Shown here: positions 15,131 to 23,682 of the stretch, piece after piece | Position numbering within the stretch: the first letter of the stretch is position 1 | Layout: each line of letters opens with the position of its first letter | Made by a program: the position numbers and the translations under genes | The notes under the pieces: model-generated | Seen by the model: the letters and a program-made list of their open reading frames with translations, nothing else | Told to the model about the DNA's origin: nothing | The model's database searches: none | Assembly (NCBI GenBank): GCA_964529715.1 | Contig: CAZGXI010000004.1 | Location: forward strand, 111,579 to 175,578 | Source of the DNA: CAZGXI01 sp964529715 | GTDB taxonomy: Bacteria > Chloroflexota > Anaerolineae > Aggregatilineales > Ch27 | Direction of reading: 5' to 3' | DNA length: 64,000 nucleotides

Positions 15131-17005
15131 TTAGCTGCTGCCTGCCCTGGCCTTCGCCGCCGCTGCCATGATCTCTTGAATGCGCCCCACCATCTCCGCC
15201 GGGTTGGGGTGTACCCCTTCGACCAGCAGCGCGTTTTCGTAAAGCTGCTCGATCACTGCCGGGACAAGCGTATCCATAGCGTCATGTTCCAACGCCAGCG
15301 CCATATCTCGGATCAGGGGATGGCGACGGTTGATCTCCATCACACGTTTGGAAACGGCAAAGTCGCGGTCCACCAGCCGCCGCACGCGCTCCAGGCTGTC
15401 GCCGGGGGAATTGTCCGGCGCGACCAGGCGGGCTGGACTTTCGGTAAGGTGCTTGCTTTCGCGCACGGCTACCACGCGCTCACTCAGCACCTCGTTAAAG
15501 CGTTTCAGCAGCGGGTTGAACAGGCTATCGGGCAATTGATCGTCGGTGGGCGTTTCGGCCTGGGGAGCCTGCGCGTCGGCGTCGGCCACATTCTTGAACG
15601 GATGGCCCTCGAATTCGCGTGCCGCGACCATCACGAACGAGTCGATGGTTTCTGATAGATAAAGCACCTCGGTATCCGACGCCTTGAAGGGGTCCAGGTG
15701 CGGGCTGCGCGCCATTGAGGTCAGGTCCTCACCGAACAGGTAGAAGATCGCCTGCTGTCCTTTCTGCATCCGTTCGACGTACTCCTCCAGAGAAACCCAG
15801 CCGTCCGGGCCGGTTTTGCTGGAATGGAAGCGCAACAGCTTGAGCAGCTTGCTCTGATCCTCCGGGACAGTGGCGACGCCCTCTTTGAGGAACGAGCCGA
15901 ACTCTCGCCAGAACTTCAGGTAACGCTCTGGCTCTTCGGCAGCAATGCGGTCCAGTTCACCCAACAGGCGACGGACCAGGTTGGTATGTATCTTGCGCAT
16001 GAAGGGGTTGGCCTGCACCGATTCTCTGGAGACGTTCAGCGGCAGGTCTTCGGAATCGACCACCCCCTCGACAAAGCGCAGGTATTCCGGCAGCAAGTCG
16101 GTGCTGCGTTCCTGAATGAGCACCTTGCGACTGTACAGGCGCAGGCCGTGTTCTTTGGGGGCGAGCAGCCCGCGCTCGCGTTTGCCGGGTACGTAGAGGA
16201 TGGCGTGCAGGTCCAGCGGGGCCTCGCTGCTGACGTGGACACAGACCAGCGGCTTCTCGAAGTCCAGCGTAATTTGCTGGTAGAAACGGTCGTAGGCTTC
16301 CTCGGTCACATCGCGGGGCGGCTGCCGCCAGATGGCGATTTGCTGGTTAATCGGCTCGGCAGGGCGATCTGCCGGCGGCTGCCCCAGGTAGATCGGAAAG
16401 GCGATGAAGTCGCTGTGGCGCTTGACGATCTGCCGCAGTCGCCACTCATCGGCGAACTCTACCGCGTCTTCTTTGAGTTTGATCCGCACTTCCGTGCCGC
16501 GCGTTTGCAGATCGGCTTCCTCGACGGTGAAGCGGGGGCTGCCATCGCAAATCCAGCGCGCGGCTGCGGCGTCGGGTCGGAAGGAGCGGGATGTGACCTG
16601 CACCTCTTCGGCCACCATAAAGACACTGTAAAAGCCGACCCCGAAGCGCCCGATAATGTTGGTCGCCAGATCGCCTTTTTCTTTCAAGGCATTCAAAAAG
16701 GCCGTCGCGCCGGACTGGGCAATCGTGCCCAGGTTCTGGATCAACTCTTCGCGCGTCATGCCGATACCCGTGTCGCGCACGGTAAGCGTGCGGGTATCCT
16801 TATCGGCGGTAAGGTAGATCGCCATCTCGGTGTCGGGATCGAGCACATCCCGGTTCGTGAGCATTTCGAACTGGAGCCGGTGCAGCGCGTCGGAGGCGTT
16901 GGAGAGTAACTCGCGCAGAAAGATTTCGCGCTCGGTATAGAGCGAGTGGATCAGGATGTTCAGCAGTTGTTGGACTTCAGCCTTAAACTCAAACGTCTCG
17001 TTCAT
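15131..17005 (-). CDS. htpG: Chaperone HtpG (bacterial Hsp90)
   Basis: A 624-residue ATP-dependent chaperone. The N-terminal ATPase domain begins FKAEVQQLLNILIHSLYTE and includes ELLSNASDALHRL, DTGIGMTREEL and the lid segment GRFGVGFYSVFMVAEEV. The middle domain has LYSRKVLIQ and LPLNVSRE, and a C-terminal dimerisation domain follows. The ATG at 17005 is chosen from the conserved MNETFEFKAE start, 49 residues inside the longer frame. A TATAAT box on the minus strand near 17052-17057 and an AAAGCA/TGCTTT hairpin lie in the leader; no CIRCE element is seen. Confidence 0.96.
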   Translation of the reverse strand: MNETFEFKAEVQQLLNILIHSLYTEREIFLRELLSNASDALHRLQFEMLTNRDVLDPDTEMAIYLTADKDTRTLTVRDTGIGMTREELIQNLGTIAQSGATAFLNALKEKGDLATNIIGRFGVGFYSVFMVAEEVQVTSRSFRPDAAAARWICDGSPRFTVEEADLQTRGTEVRIKLKEDAVEFADEWRLRQIVKRHSDFIAFPIYLGQPPADRPAEPINQQIAIWRQPPRDVTEEAYDRFYQQITLDFEKPLVCVHVSSEAPLDLHAILYVPGKRERGLLAPKEHGLRLYSRKVLIQERSTDLLPEYLRFVEGVVDSEDLPLNVSRESVQANPFMRKIHTNLVRRLLGELDRIAAEEPERYLKFWREFGSFLKEGVATVPEDQSKLLKLLRFHSSKTGPDGWVSLEEYVERMQKGQQAIFYLFGEDLTSMARSPHLDPFKASDTEVLYLSETIDSFVMVAAREFEGHPFKNVADADAQAPQAETPTDDQLPDSLFNPLLKRFNEVLSERVVAVRESKHLTESPARLVAPDNSPGDSLERVRRLVDRDFAVSKRVMEINRRHPLIRDMALALEHDAMDTLVPAVIEQLYENALLVEGVHPNPAEMVGRIQEIMAAAAKARAGSS

Positions 17006-17181
17006 CGCTTGCTTCTCCCACACAGATAAAGCAGTTTTGCTTTGTGTATTATAGCGTTTCCTGTAGGCCTTCCGGCATTTCTTGCGGATTTCTAACAGTG
17101 CCAACCAACCTCTCGCCGGGGCGCATAGGACAGGGTAAAGTAGCCCACACAACTCGGATTTGAAAGATTCAGGGAGCGTCT

Positions 17182-19347
17182 ATGTCGCTACAGAAAAAGC
17201 TCTTACTGGTTGCAGGTATTACCCTGGTGCTGTGGAGTGGGGTCGCCTTGGCGCAGGGAAACGAAACCTTAAGCGCCTTGCAGCAGGCGGTCGTCCCCCT
17301 GCGAGATGCACCTGAACTGGCTGAGCGGCTCGGCGGGGTCGTCGGCGCAACGGAGATCGTCGTCCCGCCTGCACCTGCCTATGAGCAGGGCGACCGGGCC
17401 AATTTCTTCGTCGCCAACGATGATACCGAAACAACTTTCGAGATCGAGGCCGAACTGGCTGCTGTCACCCCTGGCGTGTACCTGTGGGTCGAGGTGGGCG
17501 TGCCTTATAACCCAAACCGTCTGGCCGACATCGCCCGCCAGCTTGACGAGGAGATTTTCCCAACAGTACGCGCTGCCTTTGGCCAGGAAGACTCTCCGGG
17601 TATCGACGGCGATCCGCACATTTACGTTCTCAATGCGACCGACCTGGGCACAACCATCGGGGGATACTTTAACGATGGCAGCACCTATCCACGCCAGATC
17701 GTTGCCTCTAGCAACGAGCATGAGATGTTTGTAGTGGCGGTGGATAACGTGCCTTTTGAAAGCCCGTATTATACTTACGTGCTGGCGCATGAGTTTGTCC
17801 ATATGATCCAGCACCGCGAGGACCCGAACGAGGAAACCTGGGTCACGGAAGGCGCGGCGGAGCTGGGCGCGTTTCTGGCGACCGGGCCGCGTTCCAGCTT
17901 TGGGGAAATTTACCTGGCCGATCCGACGCTTCAGTTGACCGCGTGGGACATGGATAATCCGGTGCCGTACTATGGAGCGGCCTCGCTTTTCTTTACCTAC
18001 CTGATCGAACGCTATGGCGAGGCGGCCACACTGGCCCATTCGCTGGAACCTGCCAACGGCATTGCCGGCATCGACCGCGCCCTTGAATCCCTCGGCGCGA
18101 CCGACCCGGCGACGGGCCAGCCGGCGACATTCAATGACCTGTTTGCCGACTGGTTGGTCGCCAACGTCCTGAACGATCTCTCGGTGGCGGATGGGCGCTT
18201 CGGCTATCGCTCGCTGAACCTGTCGCAGACGGCGACGGCGGCCACTTATGATGCCTACCCTGTCGCGCTGGCAGATCAGCAGGTGAACCAGTTCAGTGGA
18301 AATTACCTGCGGTTGGAAAGCAGCACGCCGCAAAGCCTGACCGTCGCCCTCGACGGCAGTGATACGGTCCGCCTCGTCCCGGTCGAACCGCATAGCGGCC
18401 GCTTTTTCTATTGGGCCAATCGCGCCGATCAGAGCAGCACACGCCTAACCCGCGCCTTTGACCTGCGCGGCGTCGAGAGTGCCACGCTGCGCTTCTGGAC
18501 GTGGTACGAGATGGAGTCGTTTTGGGACTACGGTTACTTCAGCGTTTCGACCGACGGCGGCGCGACGTGGACCGTGCTGGAAACGCCCAACACCACCGCC
18601 GAAAATCCCAACGACCGCGCTTTTGCGGCGGGCATCACCGGCTTTAGCGGCGGTGACGATCCGCGTCCTGCCCCGTACCTGGGGATCCGCTACGACGGAT
18701 CGACCGGCGCCGTCGTCGAACTGGTGCCGGGTGGCCCAGCGGATGTAGCAGGTATCCAACCGGCTGACGTGCTGACGGCCATCGGCGGTGTGGCGTTTGC
18801 CCCGCCAGACTTGCTCGCCACGCTGGACCGTTTCCACGTCGGGGAAACCGTCATGATCACGGTGCAGCGAGATGGCAAGGCACTTGATCTGCCTGTGACA
18901 TTGGGTGAGCACCCCGAACGGCAGGTTGCTCCGTCGCCCGTCTGGATCGAAGAGACGCTTGACCTCACGCCTTTTGTAGGCAGCCAGGTGCTGGTGCGCT
19001 TCGAGTACGTGACCGACCAGGCGTATACCCGCAACGGCTGGGTTATCGACGACATCAGCCTGCCTGAGATTGGGTACTTCGATGACGCCGAAAGCGATCT
19101 CGGCGGCTGGACTGCTGAAGGCTGGGTGCGCGTCGCCAATGAACTGCCGCAGGAATTCCTGCTCGAAGTCGTGCAGGGCGGGGCAGAGCCGACGGTCACG
19201 CGCCTGCTGATGCCCGGCGAGGGCACGGGCGGTGTGTGGACCGTGCAGGTCGGGCCAGGCGCGCCCGCCACGCTGATCCTCAGCGGTATGACGCCCTACA
19301 CCACCGAACCGGCAACCTTCGACCTAACGATCAGCGCGGACAACTGA
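17182..19347 (+). CDS. Secreted metallopeptidase with HEFVH motif, internal PDZ domain and beta-rich domains
   Basis: A 721-residue exported protein. The signal peptide spans residues 1-25 (ending VALAQ). A catalytic zinc motif HEFVH lies near residue 208, followed by WVTEGAAELG, whose Glu is a typical third ligand in gluzincin-type enzymes. After the catalytic region comes a lectin/MAM-like beta segment (SATLRFWTWYEMESFWDYG). A PDZ domain follows (VELVPGGPADVAGIQPADVL near residue 515-600), then a second beta segment ending ARNGWVIDDIS-like. The layout resembles immune-inhibitor-A-like (M6) proteases with a PDZ insert. It probably degrades extracellular protein. It ends 18 bases before a palindrome. 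Confidence 0.75.
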   Translation: MSLQKKLLLVAGITLVLWSGVALAQGNETLSALQQAVVPLRDAPELAERLGGVVGATEIVVPPAPAYEQGDRANFFVANDDTETTFEIEAELAAVTPGVYLWVEVGVPYNPNRLADIARQLDEEIFPTVRAAFGQEDSPGIDGDPHIYVLNATDLGTTIGGYFNDGSTYPRQIVASSNEHEMFVVAVDNVPFESPYYTYVLAHEFVHMIQHREDPNEETWVTEGAAELGAFLATGPRSSFGEIYLADPTLQLTAWDMDNPVPYYGAASLFFTYLIERYGEAATLAHSLEPANGIAGIDRALESLGATDPATGQPATFNDLFADWLVANVLNDLSVADGRFGYRSLNLSQTATAATYDAYPVALADQQVNQFSGNYLRLESSTPQSLTVALDGSDTVRLVPVEPHSGRFFYWANRADQSSTRLTRAFDLRGVESATLRFWTWYEMESFWDYGYFSVSTDGGATWTVLETPNTTAENPNDRAFAAGITGFSGGDDPRPAPYLGIRYDGSTGAVVELVPGGPADVAGIQPADVLTAIGGVAFAPPDLLATLDRFHVGETVMITVQRDGKALDLPVTLGEHPERQVAPSPVWIEETLDLTPFVGSQVLVRFEYVTDQAYTRNGWVIDDISLPEIGYFDDAESDLGGWTAEGWVRVANELPQEFLLEVVQGGAEPTVTRLLMPGEGTGGVWTVQVGPGAPATLILSGMTPYTTEPATFDLTISADN

Positions 19348-19364
19348 GGACAACCAGGAATGGT

Positions 19365-19402
19365 GCTCCCTCTCCCCAGCGCCGCTCATGGGGAGAGGGA
19401 GC
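19365..19402. repeat. Intergenic palindrome CTCCCTCTCCCC class
   Basis: A 13-bp perfect inverted repeat, GCTCCCTCTCCCC (19365-19377) with GGGGAGAGGGAGC (19390-19402). It lies between the convergent peptidase and OsmC genes. It lacks a T-tract but could slow transcription from both sides. Confidence 0.65.
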
Positions 19403-19413
19403 AGCGGTGGCAG

Positions 19414-19842
19414 CTATGCCGTCAGGCGTGCGGTAAGAGTGATCTCAACGGCGGCGAGGGCCTGCGAAACCGGGCAGGCCGTCTTCGTTCCGGCGGCGAT
19501 CTCTTGAAATTGGGCCGGGTCAATGCCTGGCACATCGGCCTCGCTATCCAGGTCGATGCGGGTGATCTTGAAGCCGCCGCCGACCCGCTCAAGGTGTACC
19601 CGCGCCGTCGTGGAGACGCGCCGGGGCGTGAAGCCTGCACGTCCCAGGTCGGCGCTGAGCGCCATTGAGAAGCAACCGGCGTGCGCAGCGGCGATCAACT
19701 CTTCGGGGTTGGTTCCTGTGCCCTCTTCAAAACGTGACGAAAACGAATATGCGCCCTCGAACGCGCCGCTGCCGAATTTCATCCTGCCGCTGCCGTCGCG
19801 CAGCGTGCCATCCCAGGCGGCCTGGGCAGTACGAACGGGCAT
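19414..19842 (-). CDS. OsmC/Ohr-family peroxiredoxin-like protein
   Basis: A 142-residue protein of the OsmC subfamily that detoxifies organic hydroperoxides with two cysteines. Visible marks are GTNPEELIAAAHAGCFSMAL with the first reactive Cys, and TKTACPVSQAL with the second. The ATG at 19842 has an AAGGAG site 8 bases upstream; the frame continues upstream but without family similarity. Promoter boxes fit well 40-80 bases upstream. Confidence 0.92.
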   Translation of the reverse strand: MPVRTAQAAWDGTLRDGSGRMKFGSGAFEGAYSFSSRFEEGTGTNPEELIAAAHAGCFSMALSADLGRAGFTPRRVSTTARVHLERVGGGFKITRIDLDSEADVPGIDPAQFQEIAAGTKTACPVSQALAAVEITLTARLTA

Positions 19843-19890
19843 TGTTTGTTCTCCTTCAGAACCCACATTTATGAACCACGCACGGCGACG

Positions 19891-19918
19891 ATTGTACCGT
19901 AAGGGACGCTCTTCGCAA
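19891..19918 (-). promoter_or_regulatory. Promoter of the OsmC gene
   Basis: On the minus strand, -35 TTGCGA (19918-19913) and -10 TACAAT (19896-19891) with a 16-base spacer, giving a leader of about 42 bases. Confidence 0.5.
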
Positions 19919-20047
19919 TTATGTTTGCCCACAAAATCCAAATTCCTGCCGTGTTCTGCCGCGCTGCTGCAACCCGTTCCCGTCGTATGCGTATAACAGG
20001 GTAACTGAACAAGACAGCAACACTGCCGCATTGTCGAGGAGATCGTG

Positions 20048-20836
20048 ATGAGCGAGCAGAAAGATATTATCGAACGGTTGAGCCGGATAGCCCGCGACCT
20101 GCCGGAGACCGACGACGGCGCAACGCCGGTTCCAATTCGCATCGAGCGGACGCCGCAGGCGGTGGCTGAGGAGTCCCTGGAGCGGGCCAAAGAGGAGCTA
20201 AGCCAGGGACGGGATGTGGTGCGCGAGTACGAAGAGAAGTATTACGGTAGGGGCGAAACGGCGCGGCGGCGCGCCCAGGCCGAACGGTGGGCTGCTAACG
20301 GCCTGGGTACGTTGGAGCGTTCGCTACGTACACGGGGCGAATCTGTGCGTGGCCTGAGCGACGAGGAACGGCTGTGGGCTGCCCTGGCGCATGCCAGCGC
20401 CCTGATCATGATCGGCGTTGCCGTCGTGACGGGCGGTTGGGGTGCGCTGGCGATGATCTTCGCCCCACTGGCGATCTACTTCGCTTTCCGTGAGAAGTCG
20501 GACTTCGTGGCTTTCCATGCGCTCCAGGCATTTGCCTTGCAGATCGTCGGCACGGTCGGTTGGTTGGCGTTGCTGCTGGTCGGTGTGTTGGTGTTGGGTG
20601 TGGCGATTGCCGTTTCCGCTGTTGCCAGTGTTCTGCTGATCGGCCTGCCGTTCCTGCTGATCTTCGTGCTGTTGCTGGTGATCTTCATTCCGTTGACTCT
20701 GGCGTTGCCTTTCGGGATGTTGATCTACGCCATTATCGGCGCGATCCAGACCTACAACGGCCAGAATTACCGCTATCCCTGGATTGCGGATTGGATCGAC
20801 CGCCAGATGTCCGGCAGCAGTGTGATGACGGCCTGA
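20048..20836 (+). CDS. DUF4870-domain membrane protein
   Basis: About 262 residues. The N-terminal 110 residues are hydrophilic and charged, with helical heptad-like stretches. Then comes the DUF4870 region: SDEERLWAALAHASALIM, PLAIYFAFREKSDFVAFHALQAFALQ, and a large central hydrophobic block with the closing IYAIIGAIQTYNGQNYRYP. DUF4870 proteins are small integral membrane proteins of unknown role, many with the HA(x)QAL motif. Start is ATG 20048 (a GTG at 20045 is adjacent). A very strong terminator follows 45 bases downstream. Confidence 0.82.
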   Translation: MSEQKDIIERLSRIARDLPETDDGATPVPIRIERTPQAVAEESLERAKEELSQGRDVVREYEEKYYGRGETARRRAQAERWAANGLGTLERSLRTRGESVRGLSDEERLWAALAHASALIMIGVAVVTGGWGALAMIFAPLAIYFAFREKSDFVAFHALQAFALQIVGTVGWLALLLVGVLVLGVAIAVSAVASVLLIGLPFLLIFVLLLVIFIPLTLALPFGMLIYAIIGAIQTYNGQNYRYPWIADWIDRQMSGSSVMTA

Positions 20837-20880
20837 GTTTCACCGATTGCGTCCCGGCGGTTTCCCCCCCACCGCCGTAT

Positions 20881-20937
20881 GCCCTCGATAAGCGGCCCCC
20901 CAGTTTTCAGGGGGATTCCCTTATCGAGGGCTTTTTA
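20881..20937 (+). terminator. Strong nested terminator after the DUF4870 gene
   Basis: Outer stem of 12 bp, GCCCTCGATAAG (20881-20892) with CTTATCGAGGGC (20920-20931). An inner CCCCC/GGGGG stem lies inside it, and the outer stem is followed directly by TTTTT. Confidence 0.9.
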
Positions 20938-20988
20938 TGCTACACTAAGGAAGATTACGATCAGGTTGGACAGGTGAGGAGCGTCACA

Positions 20989-21612
20989 GTGGCCGAAGCA
21001 TCCTTCCAGTGGAATGTGCTGACCTGTTTATATGGCGCGGCACTGCTCGGCGGTTTGTTATACGCTTTCCTGCTGTTGTTCTCGCAAGGCGTGGGGCATA
21101 CTTTACAGGTTGACATTAACCTGGGGCACTTCGATCTGGGTTGGCATGGCGGGCTGGGCCACGACGGCGGTGAAGTGACCGGCTTGAGCCTGCTGGCGGT
21201 GGTCGGGTTTGTGACGGCATTTGGCGCCTTCGGGTTAGGCTCGATAGCGTTGTTCTCGGCAGGTACCCTGGCGAGCTTGTTGTGTGCGCTGCTGGGGGGT
21301 GCCCTGGTCGGTGGGGCAGGCCAGGTGTTTTTTGTCCGTGTGATCTCTCCCACAATCAGCAGTAATATTGACTGGGGAAACATCAAGGGAATACCGGCGG
21401 AGGTTATTGTGTCAATTCCCTCTGATGGCCTGGGGCAGGTGGCCTTTGTCGCGGAAGGCCAGCGCCATACCCTGAGTGCGCGGGCGTCAAATGGTGTGGC
21501 AATTGGTCGGAACGTACCTGTCATCATCGATACCGTGCGCAGTGGGGTTGCCTATGTTTCAGAAGTTACGGCTGGTGCAGGGCACACAGCGGGTTTTCGT
21601 CTGCAAGGTTGA
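20989..21612 (+). CDS. NfeD-like membrane protein paired with flotillin
   Basis: About 207 residues. Three hydrophobic helices (roughly residues 12-33, 60-85 and 90-115) are followed by a C-terminal beta-rich domain (IPAEVIVSIPSDGLGQVAF through VPVIIDTVRSG) of the OB-fold kind found in NfeD/YuaF/YqiJ proteins. In such operons the NfeD partner works with the flotillin encoded next in membrane microdomains. The GTG at 20989 is chosen because GAGGAG lies 8 bases upstream. The flotillin gene begins 35 bases after the stop. Confidence 0.72.
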   Translation: MAEASFQWNVLTCLYGAALLGGLLYAFLLLFSQGVGHTLQVDINLGHFDLGWHGGLGHDGGEVTGLSLLAVVGFVTAFGAFGLGSIALFSAGTLASLLCALLGGALVGGAGQVFFVRVISPTISSNIDWGNIKGIPAEVIVSIPSDGLGQVAFVAEGQRHTLSARASNGVAIGRNVPVIIDTVRSGVAYVSEVTAGAGHTAGFRLQG

Positions 21613-21647
21613 CTGAGTCCGTTCGGAGCAGGAAAGGAGCCTAATGC

Positions 21648-23129
21648 ATGGACGCTAACCTTGTGGCCGGTGTGGTCATTGCGGGCGTGTTTTTGGTAGT
21701 TTTGATCGTGGCGTTGATTCTGTTGCGTTTTTACCTCGGCCATATTCAAACTGTTAGCCCGAATCAAGCTCTGATTATTTCCGGCATCAAGCGCACCTAT
21801 ACCGATCCGGTTACAGGTAAACGCTTCAAGCGCAGTTATCGCATTGTCAAAGCGGGTCGGGCCTTTATCTGGCCGATTTTCGAGCGGGTGGATGTGCTCT
21901 CGCTGGAATTGCTGACCATCGAGATCAACATCGACGACGTGTACACGGCTCAGGGAGTGCCGATCAGTCTGGACGGCGTGGCCCAGATCAAGATCGCCAG
22001 CGATGACGTGAGCATCCAGACGGCTGCCGAGCGATTCCTGTCCAAGTCGCGCGCCGAGATGATCAGCGTCGCCCACGAGACGCTGGCCGGACACCTGCGG
22101 GCCATTGTCGGGACGCTGACGGTGGAGGAAATCTACCGCGAGCGCGACAAGTTCGCCCAGAGCGTGCAGGAAGTCTCTGCCGAAGACCTTAAGAACATGG
22201 GTCTGGCAATTGACAGCTTTGTGATTAAGGACATCCGCGACAAAGAGGGCTACCTCAACGCCCTGGGCCGCCCGCGCATCGCCGAGGTCAAGCGCCTGGC
22301 GGTTATCGCGGAGCAGGAGGCTGCTGCTAAAGAGGAAGCGGCCAAACGCGACTTTGGCATTCAGAAGGCCAACTACGACCGCGAAGTCGCCAAGCAGCGC
22401 GCCGAGGCCGACCTGGCCTACACGCTTCAGCAAAACATCTCCAATCAGACCGTGCGCGCTGAGGAGATGCAGGTCGAGATTATCGCCAAGCAGAAGCAGA
22501 TCGAGGTCCAGGAGCAGGAGGCGCTGCGCAAAGAGCGCGAGCTGGAGGCGACGGTACGCCGCCCTGCCGAGGCGGAGCGTTTCCGCATCGAGACCATTGC
22601 CAATGCCGAACGCTTTCAGGTCGAGGCGGAGGCCGCGGCCCAGGCTGAGGCGACCCGGTTACGGGGCGAGGCTGAAGCAGCCTCCATCCGGGCGCGCGGC
22701 ACCGCCGAGGCGGAGATCGTCAAACAGAAAGGGTTGGCCGAGGCGGAAGTGGTCCGGCAGAAGGGACTGGCCGAAGCCGAGGCGATGGAAAAGAAGGCGC
22801 AGGCCTGGCAGAACTACAATCAGGCAGCTCTGCTCCAGCAGTTGATCGGTGTGCTGCCGCAGGTTGCCGCCGCTATCTCCGAGCCGCTGGCGAAGACGGA
22901 CAAGATCGTGGTCATCAGCAACGGGAGCGATGGCACGGTGGGGGCCTCCAAACTGACGGGGGACATCGCCAATATCGTGTCCCAGGTTCCGGCAACCGTC
23001 GAGGCGCTGACCGGCGTCAACCTGCTCGAATTTATCCGTAGCTTGCCCGGCCTGACCCAGGCACAACCGCCAGCCACCTCTGTGCCTACCGATGGCGCTG
23101 TTACCGAAGCGCCGCAGCCCCCGGCATAA
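21648..23129 (+). CDS. floT: Flotillin (SPFH/band 7 family)
   Basis: A 493-residue scaffold protein of membrane microdomains. One N-terminal membrane segment (residues 7-29) precedes the SPFH domain (VSPNQALIISGIKRTY through IDSFVIKDIRDKEGYLNALG, about residues 40-205). A long Ala/Glu-rich coiled coil with the EA-rich repeats typical of flotillins follows (about 210-400, e.g. AEAEVVRQKGLAEAEAMEK). The C-terminus is Pro/Thr-rich. The upstream NfeD-like gene and this pairing are characteristic. Confidence 0.93.
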   Translation: MDANLVAGVVIAGVFLVVLIVALILLRFYLGHIQTVSPNQALIISGIKRTYTDPVTGKRFKRSYRIVKAGRAFIWPIFERVDVLSLELLTIEINIDDVYTAQGVPISLDGVAQIKIASDDVSIQTAAERFLSKSRAEMISVAHETLAGHLRAIVGTLTVEEIYRERDKFAQSVQEVSAEDLKNMGLAIDSFVIKDIRDKEGYLNALGRPRIAEVKRLAVIAEQEAAAKEEAAKRDFGIQKANYDREVAKQRAEADLAYTLQQNISNQTVRAEEMQVEIIAKQKQIEVQEQEALRKERELEATVRRPAEAERFRIETIANAERFQVEAEAAAQAEATRLRGEAEAASIRARGTAEAEIVKQKGLAEAEVVRQKGLAEAEAMEKKAQAWQNYNQAALLQQLIGVLPQVAAAISEPLAKTDKIVVISNGSDGTVGASKLTGDIANIVSQVPATVEALTGVNLLEFIRSLPGLTQAQPPATSVPTDGAVTEAPQPPA

Positions 23130-23168
23130 CGGCAGTATCGTGTGGGTAGGATAGGGCTATCAGAATCA

Positions 23169-23199
23169 CGAGCGCAGAGACCTCTCTGCGCTCGCTGTT
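23169..23199. terminator. Terminator between flotillin gene and tmRNA
   Basis: Perfect 11-bp stem CGAGCGCAGAG/CTCTGCGCTCG (23169-23179, 23184-23194) with a 4-base loop, followed on the plus strand by CTGTTT. It lies right at the tmRNA 3' end and may stop both transcripts. Confidence 0.75.
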
Positions 23200-23588
23200 T
23201 GGTGGAGATGCCGGGAATCGAACCCGGGTCCGAAGAGGACGAATACGCACGCCTACAAGCTTAGTCGGCCTATTTGAGTCTCGCCGTCAGCAGCCCCGGC
23301 CAACAGGGTCAACATCTGGCCAGCCGATAAGTCTTTTCACCCGCGTATCGGCGTCAGGGGTGAGCACCCTGGTTTTGGTGTCGCCCACAGCCTCCTCCGA
23401 CCAGGTACGGAGGGGGGTGGACGGATTACCTCTTGGTAATCGGGCTAGGCATAAACCGCTTACGCGGCCATGGCCATCGCCGGAGCGTAAGTGCGGTTGG
23501 CACTTAATGGTTGCGCCAGATTTACGAGGTAGCGCCGCTCGGCTTGCAGTACGTACCCTATCACTCCCCGTCGAAGCCTGTCATCCCC
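23200..23588 (-). ncRNA. ssrA: tmRNA (transfer-messenger RNA)
   Basis: A 389-nt RNA on the minus strand. The 5' end GGGGAUGACAGGCUUCGAC and the 3' end GGUUCGAUUCCCGGCAUCUCCACCA-type tail are diagnostic. The acceptor strands GGGGAUG and CAUCUCC pair over 7 bp and CCA is encoded. It rescues stalled ribosomes and tags their products. The internal tag frame (23501-23460) encodes ANRTYAPAMAMAA. Two overlapping TATAAT boxes lie on the minus strand at 23608-23598, just upstream of the 5' end. Confidence 0.96.
23460..23501 (-). other. tmRNA tag-peptide reading frame
   Basis: Fourteen codons (GCC AAC CGC ... GCG TAA) encode ANRTYAPAMAMAA and a stop. The Ala-Asn start and Ala-Ala end match the proteolysis-tag pattern, although the common ALAA ending is here AMAA. 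The resume codon GCC is assigned from this pattern. Confidence 0.85.
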
Positions 23589-23682
23589 AATTGGGTAATT
23601 ATATTATAGCACAAACTGCCGCTGTTTTCGTATATAATCCGCCCGAATCGGCATCTGTCTGACAGGTCAAAAGGTTCGCGGC

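Noticed and set aside
15824..16909. 361-codon plus-strand frame opposite htpG
   Set aside because: It is antisense to a well conserved Hsp90 gene and has no ribosome site or motif.
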